The notes: generated from the letters alone by a model not told the origin. A stretch of 7,674 nt of DNA from UMGS946 sp048421225 (GCA_048421225.1 DBFNRV010000074.1:1-7674); one strand, 5' to 3'; shown: positions 1-6,055, counted from the stretch's first letter. Numbers and translations are program-made.

Positions 1-22
1 ATCGCTCCAAATCTTATAATCC

Positions 23-169
23 ATCAAAATCCGGCGACATGTGCGCCGGCATTTTGATACCTTGAGAGCAAAATACGGCCCGATAGTTGCTTGCAACCGA
101 GGGCCTGTTTTGCGGGTTAATCTCGCTTAGCGCTGAACAGCGCTAAGCGAATCGCCTATGGCGATTTTG
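23..169 (+). ncRNA. Candidate structured small RNA, copy A
   Basis: The predicted RNA starts about 7 bases after a TATAAT box (15-20), at the foot of the first hairpin. P1 pairs ATCAAAATCCGGCG (23-36) with CGCCGG-C-ATTTTGAT (44-58), with one bulged C. P2 pairs 68-81 with 101-113. Inside P2 is a small GTTG-CTTG-CAAC hairpin (86-97), a CUUG tetraloop in RNA. P3 pairs TCGCTTAGCGCTG (123-135) with its exact complement (138-150). P4 pairs AATCGCC with GGCGATT (150-166) and runs into TTTT, resembling a short intrinsic terminator. I do not recognise a known RNA family. It could instead be a non-transcribed palindromic repeat. Confidence 0.45.
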
Positions 170-230
170 CGGGTAAACCTCGCTTAGTGCTGAACAGTGC
201 TAAGCGAATCGCCTATGGCGATAAAGGGTT

Positions 231-275
231 CTAAGAACTCCAAAAAACGCAAGGGGATAACATAAGTGTGGGACT
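231..275 (+). repeat. Leader module before copy B
   Basis: TTCTAAGAACTCCAAAAAA, then a purine-rich stretch and ATAACATA, leads directly into the copy B core. The same module, with scattered changes, precedes copy C (7214-7260) and starts again at 7616. Here the left half of the long palindrome seen at 7188 and 7590 is missing and has been replaced by GATAAAGG. Confidence 0.75.
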
Positions 276-498
276 ATCGCTCCAAATCTTATAATCCATC
301 AAAATCCGGCGACATGTGCGCCGGCATTTTGATACCTTGAGAGCAAAATACGGCCCGATAGTTGCTTGCAACCAAGGGCCTGTTTTGCGGGTTAATCTCG
401 CTTAGTGCTGAACAGCGCTAAGCGAATCGCCTATGGCGATTTTGCGGGTAAACCTTGTAATGCGCTGATCAAGCGCGATGCGAACCGCCTATGGCGAT
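276..498 (+). repeat. Structured repeat, copy B
   Basis: This is the second tandem unit, nearly identical to positions 1-180 up to about 455. It also has two copies of the 57-bp 3' module (383 and 440), but the second is diverged (TTGTAATGCGCT paired with AGCGCGATGCGAA). That diverged arm pair still folds, with three G-T (G-U in RNA) pairs and one mismatch. The unit ends near the second CGCCTATGGCG hairpin (486-496). Beyond it the sequence is unrelated to the other copies. Confidence 0.88.
298..444 (+). ncRNA. Candidate structured small RNA, copy B
   Basis: This copy has the same fold as copy A at +275: P1 298-333, P2 343-388 with the CUUG hairpin at 361-372, P3 398-425 and P4 425-441. One arm of P3 has changed C to T relative to copy A, leaving a G-T pair, so the RNA helix is kept. 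The TATAAT box is at 290-295. The -35 position (268-273, GTGGGA) is poor, so this promoter is probably weaker than that of copy C. Confidence 0.45.
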
Positions 499-541
499 AA
501 GAATCCAAAACAATGAAAGTCAAACGATGTTTTTCGGGATT

Positions 542-575
542 CCAAAGGGGACTTTTTACAAAAAGTCTCCTTTGG
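542..575. repeat. Long T/A-rich hairpin
   Basis: CCAAAGGGGACTTTTT (542-557) pairs with AAAAAGTCTCCTTTGG (560-575), a nearly perfect 16-bp palindrome with one G-T pair and a minimal loop. It lies immediately before the 39-bp tandem array. It is like the 7188-7219 palindrome in design (GC-rich foot, T/A tip) but different in sequence. It could be a transcription terminator or part of a composite intergenic repeat. Confidence 0.75.
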
Positions 576-576
576 C

Positions 577-736
577 GGGGTTTGGGGCGGAGCCCCATGT
601 GACCGGCATGGCGGCGGGGTTTGGGGCGGAGCCCCATGCGACCGGCATGGCGGCGGGGTTTGGGGCGGAGCCCCATGCGACCGGCATGGCGGCGGGGTTT
701 GGGGCGGAGCCCCATGCGACCGGCATGCCGGCGGGG
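577..736. repeat. 39-bp tandem hairpin array (4 units plus a partial)
   Basis: Units start at 577, 616, 655 and 694, and a truncated fifth starts at 733; the period is exactly 39 bp. Each unit contains two overlapping potential hairpins: TGGGGC-GGA-GCCCCA and CCATGC-GACCG-GCATGG. The first unit has T for C in one arm, leaving a G-T pair. Because 39 is a multiple of three and the unit has open frames, ORFs on both strands run through the array. In the frame of the downstream lipoprotein it would read GFGAEPHATGMAA. I regard these as spurious translations. Confidence 0.9.
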
Positions 737-770
737 TCCGAGCGCCGCTTAGCCAATAAAATTGATTCAT

Positions 771-775
771 GGAGG
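771..775 (+). promoter_or_regulatory. Ribosome binding site that fixes the lipoprotein start
   Basis: GGAGG lies 9 bases before the ATG at 785. This supports the internal start over the upstream ATG at 491, which lies inside a repeat hairpin (CGCCTATGGCG). Confidence 0.8.
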
Positions 776-784
776 ATAATTCAA

Positions 785-1297
785 ATGACAACTATTACAA
801 AAATAAAAAGGGCCGTGGCGTTCGTGTTTGCAGCCCTGCTTTTAGTCGGCTGTTTCGGATGCTCGCTGTTCTTAATGGAGCATAAGATAACCGAGGATGG
901 ATTTTCAATTACCGTTGACGAAGACTTATATAAGTCCGAATACGTCAGTTTTACTTATTATTACGAAAGCCAGAAGGTGCGTATAGGAGTGCTAAAGGAG
1001 GAGTTCGATATCCTTAAGAGCATCGGCCTGGATGGGAATACCACTCTGGATGAATATGCTGAAGTGATAGCCAGCGGCTCAGAAGCCGACAACGAGTCGG
1101 GAATCCAAAGCTACGAAAACGGCAAATACCTGTATATCACGTATGAGGCGACAGTTAACGGAAAGACCTATTTCTACGTTTCAACAATGCATAAAGGCCC
1201 CGACGCCTTTTGGTTGTGCACCTTTGCTTGTGACGTAAATAACAAGGAGCTTTATGAAAACAGGTTCCTGAGCTGGGCGGGCACAATCGAACTTTAA
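785..1297 (+). CDS. Small secreted lipoprotein, unknown function
   Basis: The product is predicted to be a 170-residue lipoprotein anchored on the outer face of the cytoplasmic membrane. It has a basic N-terminus (KIKR), a hydrophobic stretch at about residues 10-22 and a lipobox LVGC with the lipidated cysteine at position 23. The mature part is rich in charged and aromatic residues. It ends in a motif, FWLCTFACD...FLSWAGTIEL, that recalls small PsbP/Mog1-like (DUF1795-type) lipoproteins of Firmicutes; that link is an inference from memory. The ATG at 785 is chosen because GGAGG lies 9 bases upstream (771-775) and the signal peptide starts there. The frame is open back to 491, but that extension only translates the 39-bp array. 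It converges with mnmE. Confidence 0.85.
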   Translation: MTTITKIKRAVAFVFAALLLVGCFGCSLFLMEHKITEDGFSITVDEDLYKSEYVSFTYYYESQKVRIGVLKEEFDILKSIGLDGNTTLDEYAEVIASGSEADNESGIQSYENGKYLYITYEATVNGKTYFYVSTMHKGPDAFWLCTFACDVNNKELYENRFLSWAGTIEL

Positions 1298-1564
1298 GGC
1301 GTTTGCCGTCCGGCGGGCCTTCAACAGCTGAAATTGGCGAGCGCCTTGAGCGCCTGCCTACTTCCTTGCGGGAGCCCCTTAAAACTGGCTCTGGCATAGG
1401 CGTCTTGGCCCTCTGAAAAAACGCAATAATGACGCTTTTTAACGGCTTAATGCCCTTTAAAGGCGTCATTTTCATATCCAGAGCCAAGCCTTGCAAAGGC
1501 GAGCCGCTATTTTTATTTCAACGCTTGCCCAGCCCGCCGTGCCGGAGGGTTTTTAGGGAGGGCG
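1298..1564. repeat. Nested inverted repeats between convergent genes
   Basis: This 267-bp stretch carries no convincing gene. TGGCTCTGG (1386-1394) pairs with CCAGAGCCA (1478-1486). Inside it, AATGACGC (1428-1435) pairs with GCGTCATT (1463-1470), followed by TTTTC on the plus strand. An outer pair of CGGCGGGC and GCCCGCCG lies near the two ends. GGCGTCATTT recurs at 1561-1570 across the mnmE stop codon. The layout suits a bidirectional terminator for the lipoprotein gene and mnmE, or a small palindromic mobile repeat. A minus-strand ORF from 1496 crosses it and antisense lipoprotein sequence; I do not accept it as a gene. Confidence 0.6.
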
Positions 1565-2884
1565 TCATTTACCCACGCAGAACCTTGAGAATATCCTGTC
1601 AATTACCGCGGCGTCCGGCTCGCTGCCGGTTATGGATCTCAGCTCATGAAGCGCCAGGCGTATATCCGTGGCCGCGCATTCCGCGTCAGGCGCTTTCACC
1701 GCCGATTCAAGGAACCTGCCGGCCGCGCGCACCGCCTGAATATGCCGCTGATTGGTTATGCACGCGCTTTCCATATCCGGAGCCAAAAGCCCGGCGATCA
1801 TGGCCTTAAGCCCGCTTAGGCCCGCCCCGCTGTCCGCGCTTACGGAGCACACGTTAAGGCCGGTGCGCCGCGCCAGGCCGTCCGCGCTGATAAGCTGCGG
1901 GAGATCCGACTTGCACAGCACCGCCAGCCTGGCAAGCTCCGATGTCTTTTGTATCAGCGCGTCGTCGGCTTTGCTCCAGTCCTCCGCACCGTCGAAGGCA
2001 AGCAATACGAGGTCGGCCCCCCTTATCGCGTTCCACGCCCTTTCAATGCCTATCAGCTCTACGGGGTCGTCAGCCTCATGCAGCCCGGCAGTATCCATAA
2101 GCCTGATCAAAACGCCGTTTATAACGCACTGTTCCTCGATCAGGTCGCGCGTGGTGCCGGCATATGGGGTAACTATCGCCCGCGAGTTCCCAATAAGCGC
2201 GTTTAAAAGCGACGACTTGCCGGCGTTGGGCTTTCCCGCAATAACGACCAGGGCGCCTTCCCTGAGCACATGCGAGCGCAGGCCCGTTTTCTCAAGTTCG
2301 TTCAGGATATCCCTGGCCTGGAAAAGCGCTGTTGGCGCGTCCCGCATATCCCCGCCGTCGAGTTCATCGGCGTAATCCAGCCGCGCGTCAATCTCCGCAA
2401 GCGCGTCGAGCATCAGCTCCTCGGCCGTGGCCACGCGCCGGCTGAGCGCGCCTTCAAGCTGGCAAAGCGCTGCTTGGGCGGCCCTTTGGGAGGATGAGCT
2501 TATAACGTCCATCACCGCCTCGGCCTGCGTAAGATCCAGCTTGCCGTTCATAAACGCGCGCTTTGTAAACTCGCCGGGCTCGGCGGGGCGCGCGCCATGG
2601 CACGACAGCGCTTCCATCACTGAAGCTGCCACCGCCATGCTGCCGTGAATAAAAAATTCCGCCATATCTTCCCCCGTATAGCTCTTAGGCGCCTCATAGA
2701 TGACGCCCATGGCCTGGTCGAGGATATTTCCACTGTGTACGATGCGTCCGGGCGAAATGTGCCTGTGCTTGGCCCTGCCGGTAAAAACGGCCTTATATAT
2801 CTTTATGCTGTCAAACCCGCTCAGGCGCACAATGGCTATCGCTCCGCCGGCCGGTGCGGACAGGGCATAGATGGTGTCGTTCAT
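1565..2884 (-). CDS. mnmE: tRNA uridine-5-carboxymethylaminomethyl modification GTPase MnmE
   Basis: MnmE acts with MnmG in the cytoplasm to modify U34 of certain tRNAs. The 439-residue product is slightly short of the usual 450-460 but complete. Residues 1-118 form the folate-binding N-terminal domain (SYTGEDMAEFF at 68-78, then RPAEPGEFTKRAFMNGKLDL). Helical segments flank a G domain with GKPNAGKS (217-224), GTTRD (243-247) and DTAGLHE (264-270). The C-terminus is FCVGK with the conserved Cys436. The G4 motif reads CKSD (324-327) where NKxD is expected. The ATG has AAAGGGGGA 7 bases upstream. The gene is not beside mnmG or the rnpA-yidC-jag cluster where it often lies. The 246-bp gap upstream suggests its own promoter, but I see only weak candidates. 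Confidence 0.95.
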   Translation of the reverse strand: MNDTIYALSAPAGGAIAIVRLSGFDSIKIYKAVFTGRAKHRHISPGRIVHSGNILDQAMGVIYEAPKSYTGEDMAEFFIHGSMAVAASVMEALSCHGARPAEPGEFTKRAFMNGKLDLTQAEAVMDVISSSSQRAAQAALCQLEGALSRRVATAEELMLDALAEIDARLDYADELDGGDMRDAPTALFQARDILNELEKTGLRSHVLREGALVVIAGKPNAGKSSLLNALIGNSRAIVTPYAGTTRDLIEEQCVINGVLIRLMDTAGLHEADDPVELIGIERAWNAIRGADLVLLAFDGAEDWSKADDALIQKTSELARLAVLCKSDLPQLISADGLARRTGLNVCSVSADSGAGLSGLKAMIAGLLAPDMESACITNQRHIQAVRAAGRFLESAVKAPDAECAATDIRLALHELRSITGSEPDAAVIDRIFSRFCVGK

Positions 2885-3130
2885 AGGAAATCCCCCTTTG
2901 CTTTGTTTTATTGCCTGGCCAATGGGACAGCCAATTTCAAAAAACGCGATTTTGGCATCGTCCGCTTACGCCTACCGGTGAGCCGCTGGCGCCCGCGCGG
3001 TTGTGCGCTTATAGGCGCGCTCAGGGTTTGCGCCGCCTGTGCGGCCTTTGGCATGGCGCTAGGACTGTTCCGCGCGCGTTCTTCTCCATGGGCAGGCTAT
3101 ACGCATTTTCCTTGTATAAAACGTTAAACG
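2885..3130. other. Intergenic gap upstream of mnmE
   Basis: Nothing here looks coding. A short GC hairpin GCCGC-CTGT-GCGGC (3032-3045) could end glycosylase transcription or simply reflect local composition. No minus-strand promoter with good -35 and -10 boxes is evident. Confidence 0.5.
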
Positions 3131-3610
3131 CTAATCCTCCAGATAGGGAAGTATAGCCCTGTATGCCTCAGTAAGCCCGTCAAGTCCTACCCTGCGGTTC
3201 GCCGCGCTTGGGGATGGCAGGCAAACGCACTCCCCGCCGGTAAGCCGCCTGTACAGGCGCGCGGCGGTTATGCCGGTGCAAAAAACCTTTTTTATGCCGG
3301 CGAGCGCGAATATGGCTGAAAAATCGTTGGCCACTGGATTTTTAATAGACGAGTCCGCAGCACCCGTAATATCGCAGCGGGAAAGCACATCCCACATGGC
3401 TATACGGTGATAGAGCAGATACTCCCTTCTTTCATCGGGGGCTGGGACCGGCGTGCCCAGCGCCGAGGCCAGCGCCTTAAAGAAGCGGTTTTGAGGATGC
3501 CCGTAATAAAACCCCGCCTCCCTGGACTTTGGCGAGGGCATGGTGCCCAGAATGAGTATTCGAGAGCGTGCGTCATATACGGGAGGTATTTCGTGTATAA
3601 TCGTTTCCAT
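3131..3610 (-). CDS. Family-6 uracil-DNA glycosylase superfamily protein (hypoxanthine/deoxyinosine DNA glycosylase)
   Basis: This is a probable base-excision repair enzyme that removes deaminated adenine (hypoxanthine) from DNA. The 159-residue product has the family pattern: LGTMPSPKSRE (21-31), FYYGHPQNRFF (35-45, usually ending FW) with the conserved Asn41 in the region where this family has its important asparagine, WDVLS...D..GAADSSIK (73-90) and LPSPSAANRR (131-140). The full length matches the family, which is about 160 residues. I chose the ATG at 3610 because family members start shortly before the first beta strand. A TTG at 3628 would add MGYNQH, but neither start has a clear ribosome binding site. 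It lies 60 bases behind the ATPase gene and may be co-transcribed with it. Confidence 0.88.
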   Translation of the reverse strand: METIIHEIPPVYDARSRILILGTMPSPKSREAGFYYGHPQNRFFKALASALGTPVPAPDERREYLLYHRIAMWDVLSRCDITGAADSSIKNPVANDFSAIFALAGIKKVFCTGITAARLYRRLTGGECVCLPSPSAANRRVGLDGLTEAYRAILPYLED

Positions 3611-3670
3611 GTGCTGATTATATCCCAATCGCCTTGATTTAGGGAGCTTTAATTACTTTAAGGCCGTCTT

Positions 3671-5065
3671 CTATGGGCTTAAGGCATTAACATGCGCGTT
3701 TGAACGCTTTAGGCGAGCGCCGACGCTGTAACCCGCTTTAAGCGCAAGCGCCGGCATGCCGCGCGAATCGGCCTGGGCGTCCACGCAGGCGCTTCTTAAC
3801 CTGTCCTGATCGACGGCCACGCCCATATCCGCCAGCACCCGCTTTACAATCCCGCGGTACTCGTCCAGCGAAAGGCACGGGAGCTCTATACGCATGTCGT
3901 AGACGCCCGACCGCTCAGGCGCGCATTTGGACGAATCCAGCGTCATGCAGAGCATGACGTTGGGCGGCGCGGCGATTCGCGCGGCAAAGTCGGGCGCCGC
4001 CGCCTCAGGGGTTTCGGGTCCGTCGTAGAGCACCATAAACCTGAGCGGCTGATCCATCAGCGTATGCAATACGTTTTTGTTAAACGCCGCCTCCTCGCCC
4101 CTGCCCACGGCAATCAACCTGAGCTCGGGCAGCTCGTTTGCCACCGCAAGGGCGGCCCGCGTTTTGCCAGAACCCGGGGCGCCCAGTATCAGCATATTTT
4201 TCCACGGCTCCCCGCGCATAAACCTTATTGTATTTTGCAGCATCCTTGAATGCTGGTTTTCAAAATAGGGCTCCATCGTGGTGATTTCGGGAATGGGCAG
4301 AAGCGCTCCGCCCCGCGCTGTGAAAAAGCGGGCCTTAAGGAACGCGCCGCTTCCATACGACGCGTGAAAGCTCCATAGATCCTCTATAAGCTGCCGCCAG
4401 TCCGAGCTGTCCGTAAGCCTGTGGTATATCTCCTCAAGCGCCTCGTCGGACACGCACGCGTCGCGCAGCCCCGGGGCGCCGTAATTCCATGACAGCCAGT
4501 CCGCCTCGAGCGGCAGCAGCGTAAGGCGCTCAAGCACGGCGGCCTGCTCATCCTTAATAGCTGTAATCGTGGCGGGCCTGACCGCGGCGCCGCCCCATGC
4601 CGCGCTTGCCATGGCTGAGGTCTGGTCGCGCACGCGCTTTGGCTTCGCCTTTAGGTCCCTAAAGCGCTCGTGCGTCCAGCGCAGTACGGTTTCGCTGTCA
4701 AGGGTGCTGAGCAGCTGAAGTATATTCAGCTCCCCCCGCATGGCGTGATATACCGCCTCGTCCATTTCCCCGCGCGCCGCCATTATGGAAAATGGGTGGG
4801 CGCCGAACATAAGGCTGTCCAGAATGCAGTCCTTAAACAGGTCGCCCGTTACTCTGCGCGCGCCGGAATCCAGCATGGCGCGCGTCATGGAATGGTACGC
4901 GTGGGCGGCGCCGGACGCATCCCCGTTTCTAACCGTATCCGCAAACCGCGCCAAGTATTTCATTGGCCTGTCCCTAAGCATGTGGCGCATGACCACAAGG
5001 CGCGACAGCAGGGTATCCAGCGTGTCAAGCCCCTCCTGGACAGTGCATTCCTTCATATCCCTCAT
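3671..5065 (-). CDS. DUF815-like AAA+ ATPase with degenerate catalytic motifs
   Basis: The 464-residue product has a long helical N-terminal region (1-260) and an AAA+ domain (about 265-450). YFENQHSRMLQNTIRFMRGEP (267-287) and the following NMLILG resemble the segment that precedes the P-loop in DUF815 proteins. Walker A is GAPGSGKT (295-302) and looks intact. The Walker B position reads FMVLYDGP (343-350), with Gly after the Asp where DUF815 proteins have a second acid. The sensor-1 position reads NVMLCMTLD (369-377) without the usual asparagine. The tail (DEYRGIVKRVLADMGV, 401-416) matches the DUF815 C-terminal part. It may bind ATP but hydrolyse it poorly. AGGAGG is 13 bases from the ATG, longer than usual, with no better start nearby. 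The cellular role is unknown. Confidence 0.75.
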   Translation of the reverse strand: MRDMKECTVQEGLDTLDTLLSRLVVMRHMLRDRPMKYLARFADTVRNGDASGAAHAYHSMTRAMLDSGARRVTGDLFKDCILDSLMFGAHPFSIMAARGEMDEAVYHAMRGELNILQLLSTLDSETVLRWTHERFRDLKAKPKRVRDQTSAMASAAWGGAAVRPATITAIKDEQAAVLERLTLLPLEADWLSWNYGAPGLRDACVSDEALEEIYHRLTDSSDWRQLIEDLWSFHASYGSGAFLKARFFTARGGALLPIPEITTMEPYFENQHSRMLQNTIRFMRGEPWKNMLILGAPGSGKTRAALAVANELPELRLIAVGRGEEAAFNKNVLHTLMDQPLRFMVLYDGPETPEAAAPDFAARIAAPPNVMLCMTLDSSKCAPERSGVYDMRIELPCLSLDEYRGIVKRVLADMGVAVDQDRLRSACVDAQADSRGMPALALKAGYSVGARLKRSNAHVNALSP

Positions 5066-5190
5066 TTACGAAATCCGGCCTCCTTTTAATGCTTTGTTTT
5101 TAATGCCGCCGCCCGCTGCGCAGGCTTTCAAAACTGTTAAACGGCGCGTTTGTAATCCCTTAAAACTGCCGCGCGTACTGACGGCGAAAA

Positions 5191-5595
5191 TCATTTGTCC
5201 GAATTTCCGGTTCTCAGAAGCTTTAGTACCGCTTCTTCCGATTCCAGGTCATAATCGCCCCAGATCCCGTTGCGGTGGTATACTACGCCGCTCTCTGAGT
5301 TGCGCTCAATATATTTTAAAAAGTTATCCATGCCGTCCTCTTTGATGCAGGTTATAAACGCGCGAAGCTTTACCCTGCCCACAGAAAGCATGTCCTTTCC
5401 GCAGGGTGCGCCGCTGCATTCCCAGCAGCCGTTAATGCCCTTTGACGTACAGCAGTCGTATTGATAGCAGCCGTTGGGAGCTCCCCTCTTGCCGCAGTGG
5501 TCGTTTGCCCGGCAGCCGCGGGCTTTACCTGGCTGGCACAGGGCGCAGAGAAGGCCGCAGTATGCCACCGAATCCGGGGTTAAAGAATTACTCAT
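5191..5595 (-). CDS. Cysteine-rich DUF3795-type protein
   Basis: The 134-residue product has twelve cysteines, eleven of them in the first 65 residues: YCGLLCALC (12-20), then Cys28, 34, 43, 48, 49, 57, 60, 65 and a later Cys83. The spacing CGLxCxxC ... GCxxN..C ... CWEC.GAPC matches DUF3795 proteins, which are assumed to bind zinc or another metal; no biochemical role is known to me. The C-terminal half is helical and lacks cysteines. The ATG at 5595 has GAGGA 7 bases upstream and a strong promoter at 5621-5649. The next gene on the same strand starts 125 bases downstream. A regulatory or metal-sensing role is only a guess. Confidence 0.82.
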   Translation of the reverse strand: MSNSLTPDSVAYCGLLCALCQPGKARGCRANDHCGKRGAPNGCYQYDCCTSKGINGCWECSGAPCGKDMLSVGRVKLRAFITCIKEDGMDNFLKYIERNSESGVVYHRNGIWGDYDLESEEAVLKLLRTGNSDK

Positions 5596-5620
5596 GGCGA
5601 CGTCCTCGCTTCATCGTATT

Positions 5621-5649
5621 GTTATAACGAGTATAACACACCCTTGCAA
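5621..5649 (-). promoter_or_regulatory. Promoter of the DUF3795 gene with palindrome over the -10
   Basis: On the minus strand, TTGCAA (5649-5644) and TATAAC (5626-5621) are 17 bases apart. A palindrome, GTTATA-ACGAG-TATAAC (5621-5637), covers the -10 and part of the spacer, so a repressor could bind there. The likely start is about 20 bases before the GAGGA ribosome binding site region. Confidence 0.6.
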
Positions 5650-5710
5650 TGTACGCGCCGTATCCTTAGGCGAAAGCGGCCCGCGTGCGGTATGCCCTGT
5701 ACCCGTTTCC

Positions 5711-5727
5711 CGATTTATGGTAAATCG
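5711..5727. repeat. Perfect short palindrome CGATTTA-TGG-TAAATCG
   Basis: Seven-base arms surround three bases. A TATAAT follows on the plus strand at 5731-5736, without a good -35. It may be an operator or a hairpin in a transcript; the function is unknown. Confidence 0.5.
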
Positions 5728-5758
5728 CCATATAATTTCACAATCGCAATGAAGTTTA

Positions 5759-5810
5759 AGCGCGCCAAACTGGCTATACTACCTATATATTAGGATAGCA
5801 TAGGCGCGCT
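5759..5810. repeat. Nested 52-bp imperfect palindrome in the divergent intergenic region
   Basis: Three arm pairs nest about one centre: AGCGCGCC (5759-5766) with GGCGCGCT (5803-5810), GCTAT (5773-5777) with ATAGC (5795-5799), and CCTA (5782-5785) with TAGG (5791-5794) around TATAT. It contains TATACT (5775-5780). It could be a protein-binding site, a structured leader or a small repeat element. Confidence 0.6.
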
Positions 5811-5839
5811 CGGGTAGCAATTAACAAATTAGCGGTTAT

Positions 5840-5866
5840 ATCCGTGTTTTTGGCGCAAAAACGGAT
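5840..5866. repeat. Hairpin ATCCG...CGGAT upstream of murG
   Basis: ATCCG (5840-5844) and TTTTTG (5847-5852) pair with CAAAAA and CGGAT (5856-5866), with a TG bulge and a GCG loop. There is no T-run on either side, so it is not a clear terminator. Confidence 0.45.
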
Positions 5867-5921
5867 GGATTGAAAGCGGCTGGGCTGCGGGGAAGGCGGC
5901 CTGGATAGGTTATTTTGTCGA

Positions 5922-5950
5922 TTGCCCTATTGTTTTGCCGGTGGTATACT
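5922..5950 (+). promoter_or_regulatory. Promoter of murG
   Basis: TTGCCC (5922-5927) and TATACT (5945-5950) have a 17-base spacer. A start near 5957 would leave a leader of about 100 bases before murG. The leader includes a small hairpin, CCAAAA-CAAA-TTTTGG (5976-5991). Confidence 0.55.
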
Positions 5951-6043
5951 TTGTTTATATGCGGTTTACTGCAAGCCAAAACAAATTTTGGGTCTCCGGC
6001 ATATAGTGTATGGATGGCGCATAGATTTGATAGTTTGACTTAA

Positions 6044-6047
6044 GGGG
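6044..6047 (+). promoter_or_regulatory. Ribosome binding site supporting the GTG start of murG
   Basis: AAGGGG (core 6044-6047) lies 8 bases before GTG at 6056. The protein from there opens with KKKILLTGGGSAGH, as expected for MurG, so the unusual start codon is believable. Confidence 0.75.
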
Positions 6048-6055
6048 TATTTAGA

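Larger units (their letters stand above)
1..275 (+). repeat. Structured repeat, copy A (tandem with copy B)
   Basis: This is the first of two tandem units with a 275-bp period. Over the first 180 bases it differs from the next unit at only about two positions, which points to recent duplication. The unit has a core of hairpins (1-222) and a 3' leader-like tail (about 226-275) that precedes the next core. Within the core, a 57-bp module that begins at TTTTGCGGG is itself duplicated (108-164 and 165-221). The tail carries TTCTAAGAACTCC, which is also found at 7214 and 7616. The start of the repeat is cut by the window edge. No protein-coding ORF fits it. Confidence 0.9.

Noticed and set aside
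1..498. CRISPR array or integron attC sites in the tandem repeats
   Set aside because: The repeats are 275 bp apart with no short regular spacer pattern and no cas genes. GTTAAAC in copy C resembles an attC core, but copies A and B lack it and there is no integrase.
491..784. N-terminal extension of the lipoprotein ORF
   Set aside because: It translates a repeat hairpin and the 39-bp array, lacks a ribosome binding site, and would place the signal peptide at residue 99.
431..791. Minus-strand ORFs through the tandem array (proline- and arginine-rich)
   Set aside because: They arise because a 39-bp repeat keeps frames open; composition is purely repeat-driven and no start signals are seen.
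1155..1496. Minus-strand ORF of 113 residues
   Set aside because: It overlaps the antisense of the lipoprotein gene and the nested inverted repeat; the sequence is basic and has no recognisable domain.
1752..2375. Plus-strand ORF of 207 residues antisense to mnmE
   Set aside because: It is serine/alanine-rich shadow sequence opposite a clear GTPase domain.
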